Positions 61,286-64,000 of a stretch of DNA of 64,000 nucleotides are shown piece by piece. The notes beneath the pieces were generated by a model that was not told where the DNA came from, searched no databases, and saw nothing but the letters and a program-made list of their open reading frames with translations. The stretch comes from Paracoccaceae bacterium (lineage in GTDB: Bacteria > Pseudomonadota > Alphaproteobacteria > Rhodobacterales > Rhodobacteraceae). Made by a program: the position numbers and the translations under genes. Every line of letters begins with the position of its first letter. The first letter of the stretch is position 1. The DNA lies in the NCBI GenBank assembly GCA_028874915.1, contig JAPPHA010000116.1, positions 62,001 through 126,000 on the forward strand, written 5' to 3'.

Positions 61286-62698
61286 GTGGACGACCGGCTC
61301 AATCACCCCGACCGTCTGTTTCCTGCCGATCCGCGGTCACGACAAATCGCCCGTGAACTGTACGCGTCCATCCGGGATCTTCCGATCGTCAGCCCGCATG
61401 GCCACTGTGATCCGCGATGGTTTGCCGGGGACGCGGGTTTCCGGGATCCCGCAGCCCTCCTGGTTCAGCCGGACCATTATGTCCTTCGCATGCTCGTCAG
61501 CCAGGGCGTTCCGCTCGAGAGCCTGGTGTCGATCCCCGAAGCCGAAACCGGAGACGTCCGGCAGCGGCGGATCTGGCGGCTTTTCGCCGAGCGGTATCAT
61601 TTGTTCCTCGGCACGCCGACCCGAATGTGGCTCGATCACGGATTCGAGCATCTCTTCGGCCTGACCGAACCGCCTGGCGCCTCGAATGCCGATTCGGTCT
61701 TCGACAGGATCAGTGACATGCTGAGGCGGCCGTCATTCCGCCCTCGGGCGCTTTTCGACCAATTCCGCGTGGAATTCCTTGCGACTACCGAAGACGCTCT
61801 CGACCCGCTTTCCGAACATTCGGCCATCGCTGGCTCGGGGTGGCCGGGCCGGGTGGTCACGACATACCGCCCGGACTCCGTGACCGATCCGGACCATGAG
61901 GGATTCATCCGGAACCTTGAGATCCTGTCCGGGATCACCGGGTGCGACGTCTCGTCCTGGGACGGCTATCTCGAAGCGCACCGCCGGCGCCGGGAAGTCT
62001 TCAGGAAGCACGGGGCGGTCGCCACCGATCATGGGACGCCCCTGCCGGTGACTGCCGATCTGTCGGATTCAGAATGCCATTCGCTTTGGGAACGGGTGAG
62101 GACCGGCCGTGCCGACGACCGCGATGCCGAATGGTTTCGGGGACAGATGCTGACTGAAATGGCCCGGATGAGCGTTGAGGATGGCATGACGATGCAGATT
62201 CATCCTGGGTCCTGGCGCAACCACAGCCGGGATGTCATGGCCCGTTTCGGCCGCGACATGGGTTTCGACATTCCGCAGCGCGCCGACTTCGTCGGCGGTT
62301 TGCAACCGCTCTTGAATGCCGTCGGTCATGAACCCGGGCTGAGGATCATCGTCTTCACCCTCGATGAGGCGACCCTTGGCCGCGAACTGGCGCCGTTGGC
62401 CGGCGCTTACCCGGCGCTCTTCCTGGGGCCGGCGTGGTGGTTTTTCGACAGCCCGGACGGGATGCGTCGGTTTCGGGAGATGACCACGGAGACGGCCGGT
62501 TTCTGGAACACCGCCGGGTTCAACGATGATGCCCGGTCGCTGGCTTCGATTCCGGCCCGCCACGACATGGCCCGGCGGGTCGATTGCGCCTTTCTTGCGG
62601 AACGGGTGGCCGACCACCGGCTGAGCGAGATCGACGCCCATGCGATTGCCCGAACGTTGACAGTTGAACTCCCGAAACGCGCCTACGGCCTCGAATGA
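61286..62698 (+). CDS. uxaC: Glucuronate isomerase
   Basis: Isomerises D-glucuronate to D-fructuronate (and galacturonate to tagaturonate). The 470-residue protein shows SPHGHCDPRWF near the start (H-x-H metal site), RMWLDHGFEHLFGL, TTEDALDPLSEH, YRPDSVTDPDHEGF and MQIHPGSWRNHS, in the UxaC order and length. The start is the GTG at 61286 with GGAGG six bases upstream. Its TGA overlaps the uxuB ATG. Confidence 0.95.
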   Translation: MDDRLNHPDRLFPADPRSRQIARELYASIRDLPIVSPHGHCDPRWFAGDAGFRDPAALLVQPDHYVLRMLVSQGVPLESLVSIPEAETGDVRQRRIWRLFAERYHLFLGTPTRMWLDHGFEHLFGLTEPPGASNADSVFDRISDMLRRPSFRPRALFDQFRVEFLATTEDALDPLSEHSAIAGSGWPGRVVTTYRPDSVTDPDHEGFIRNLEILSGITGCDVSSWDGYLEAHRRRREVFRKHGAVATDHGTPLPVTADLSDSECHSLWERVRTGRADDRDAEWFRGQMLTEMARMSVEDGMTMQIHPGSWRNHSRDVMARFGRDMGFDIPQRADFVGGLQPLLNAVGHEPGLRIIVFTLDEATLGRELAPLAGAYPALFLGPAWWFFDSPDGMRRFREMTTETAGFWNTAGFNDDARSLASIPARHDMARRVDCAFLAERVADHRLSEIDAHAIARTLTVELPKRAYGLE

Positions 62699-64000
62699 CG
62701 CGCTTTCCGCCCGAAGTCCCCGGGCGCATCCGGCTTACGCAGGCGGCCCTGGCGGGTTACCGGGGTCCGGCACAGCTTCCCGAGTATGACCGCCGGACGG
62801 TTCGTCCAGGAATCCTCCACCTGGGTCCCGGCGCATTCCATCGTTCCCATCAGGCGGTGCATGTCGACGATTGCCTGCGGCGCGAGCCCGGCTGGGGAAT
62901 CCTGGGGGCAAGCCTGAGGACAGGCCGGGTTTCGGAGGCCCTGAATCCCCAGGACTGCCTCTACACGCTGGGTGTGCGCAGTGCGGAGGGGCTGCGACCA
63001 CGCATCATAGGTTCGGTCATCGGCCTGCTGACGGGCGATGCGGGCCCCGAGGCGATTCTGTCCGCGATTGCCGCACCGGAAACCCGGATCATCTCGCTGA
63101 CCGTGACCGAGAAGGGTTATTGCCGCCTGCCGACGTCGGGCGCGCTCGATACCGACGATCCCCTGATCGCGGCCGAACTCTCAGGGGCGCCGCCGACGTC
63201 CGTTCCGGCCGTGCTGGTAGAGGGATTGCGCAGGCGTCGGGACGACGGGGCCGGGCCGGTGACGGTGATGAGTTGCGACAATCTTCAGGAGAATGGCGCT
63301 GCGCTGAGGCGGGTTGTGACGGAATTCGGTGCCCGCGTTCGCCCGCACCTCGTCAACTGGATCGGCAACGAGGCGAATGTCTCTTTTCCGAATTCGATGG
63401 TCGACCGGATCACTCCGAAAACTGGCGAAGCCGATATCGCCGAGATTTGCGCGCTCACTGGATTCGACGATGCCTGGCCGGTGATCACCGAGCCGTTTTC
63501 GGACTGGGTTCTGGAGGATCGCTTCGCCGCCGGTCGTCCGCGCCTGGAAGACACGGGAGTCCGTCTGGTCGCAGATGTCCGTGTCCATGAAACGATGAAA
63601 CTCCGAATCCTCAACGGAACCCACTCGATGTTGGCCTGGCTCGGGCCGATGCTTGGCCATGACACCGTCGCCGACGCCATTGCCGATCCGAGACTCTCAC
63701 GGTTTCTCGACAGGGTGGTCGTGGAGGAGATCATCCCGACAGTCCCGCTGCCTCCGGAAGAGCTGAAGGACTACTGGCGCCGACTTCGCAGGCGATTTGC
63801 AAACCCCGCATTGCGGCATGCGCTCGGTCAGATTGCCATGGACAGTTCGCAAAAACTGCCGCCGCGGCTCCTGGCCCCGCTCCGGGAGCACCGCCGCAAC
63901 GGTCGGCGTCACGCCGGTCTGGCGCTGGGCGTTGCCGCCTGGATTGCTCGAGCCGCGATGACCGGTGGGGCGGACCCCGATCCTGAAAGAAAGCGGATTG
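62695..64000 (+). CDS. uxuB: Fructuronate reductase / mannitol dehydrogenase family (3' end cut)
   Basis: Reduces D-fructuronate to D-mannonate with NADH, supplying UxuA. 435 codons are in the window, without a stop. Features are ILHLGPGAFHRSHQAVHVDD near residue 39, SLTVTEKGYCRL, TVMSCDNLQENGAALR, NSMVDRITP, and MKLRILNGTHSMLAWLG with the catalytic Lys, Asn and His of polyol-specific long-chain dehydrogenases. The ATG at 62695 overlaps the uxaC stop (ATGA). The family also contains mannitol and other uronate reductases; the operon context supports UxuB. Confidence 0.9.
   Translation, partial: MTRFPPEVPGRIRLTQAALAGYRGPAQLPEYDRRTVRPGILHLGPGAFHRSHQAVHVDDCLRREPGWGILGASLRTGRVSEALNPQDCLYTLGVRSAEGLRPRIIGSVIGLLTGDAGPEAILSAIAAPETRIISLTVTEKGYCRLPTSGALDTDDPLIAAELSGAPPTSVPAVLVEGLRRRRDDGAGPVTVMSCDNLQENGAALRRVVTEFGARVRPHLVNWIGNEANVSFPNSMVDRITPKTGEADIAEICALTGFDDAWPVITEPFSDWVLEDRFAAGRPRLEDTGVRLVADVRVHETMKLRILNGTHSMLAWLGPMLGHDTVADAIADPRLSRFLDRVVVEEIIPTVPLPPEELKDYWRRLRRRFANPALRHALGQIAMDSSQKLPPRLLAPLREHRRNGRRHAGLALGVAAWIARAAMTGGADPDPERKRI

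Noticed and set aside
62871..63590. 239-codon plus-strand frame near the window end
   Set aside because: It is out of frame with uxuB, which is open from 62695 to the window end and has the family motifs.
1..64000. tRNA, rRNA or CRISPR array
   Set aside because: No T-loop-like GGTTCGA cloverleaf context, rRNA core sequence or regularly spaced repeats were noticed; a covariance-model scan would be decisive but could not be run.

Overview
The window looks like a piece of a high-GC alphaproteobacterial chromosome (Rhodospirillales- or Rhodobacterales-like). The evidence is dense operons coupled by 4-base start/stop overlaps, a soxBDAG sarcosine oxidase operon, several binding-protein-dependent ABC importers, FCD-type GntR regulators, and frequent GTG or TTG starts. 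Two secreted ankyrin-repeat proteins next to an SrfB/SrfC locus, plus several decaying genes, would fit a host-associated lifestyle. That is inference only. No rRNA, tRNA, CRISPR array or intact transposase gene was seen.

Layout: (1) 16-4405, minus strand: a carbohydrate-type ABC importer operon (ATPase, binding protein, two permeases) with a palindrome upstream. (2) 4406-5979: no intact gene; a long hairpin and minus-strand gene remnants. (3) 5980-7658: a GntR/FCD regulator and a metallo-beta-lactamase-fold hydrolase, separated by two TTGCAT/ATGCAA inverted repeats. (4) 7659-8933: a decayed minus-strand gene and short repeats. (5) 8934-25725, minus strand: the most unusual locus. It encodes SrfB (Hsp70/actin-like ATPase), SrfC (dynamin-like GTPase), a Sel1-like membrane protein, a secreted vWA protein, a TagT-like ATPase, a TagS-like FtsX permease, a TagR-like sulfatase-modifying-factor protein, and three SrfA-like single-pass membrane proteins with different extracytoplasmic domains (calycin-like, trypsin-like protease, YfaP-like beta-sandwich). 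(6) 26307-29755: two convergent secreted ankyrin-repeat genes. (7) 30349-33833: a polar-amino-acid ABC importer. (8) 34074-42577, minus strand: soxBDAG preceded by a trimethylamine-dehydrogenase-like flavoprotein and a Tm-1-like protein, probably N-methyl-compound catabolism. (9) 42578-50605: an M29-like protein, a carboxymuconolactone-decarboxylase-family protein, a broken GntR gene, a Rieske oxygenase, an opposing XRE regulator plus hypothetical-protein cassette, a membrane desaturase and a Rieske ferredoxin. (10) 50644-64000: a hexuronate locus. Minus-strand genes encode a sugar importer and a 2-hydroxyacid dehydrogenase. The divergent plus-strand operon encodes mannonate dehydratase, the importer ATPase, three Gfo/Idh/MocA oxidoreductases, glucuronate isomerase and fructuronate reductase (cut by the window end).

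How the genes work together: in region 10 the importer brings in a uronate-containing sugar, the three oxidoreductases probably modify it, UxaC makes fructuronate, UxuB makes mannonate and UxuA makes 2-keto-3-deoxygluconate. In region 8 the flavoprotein and SoxBDAG probably demethylate N-methylated amines stepwise to glycine. In region 5 the gene set suggests an envelope-spanning machine: periplasmic sensors (vWA, TagR-like, SrfA-like) coupled through an ABC transporter to a cytoplasmic Hsp70-like/GTPase pair. TagQRST and PpkA activate type VI secretion in Pseudomonas aeruginosa, yet no secretion-apparatus gene is present here. This locus is the best candidate for an undescribed system.
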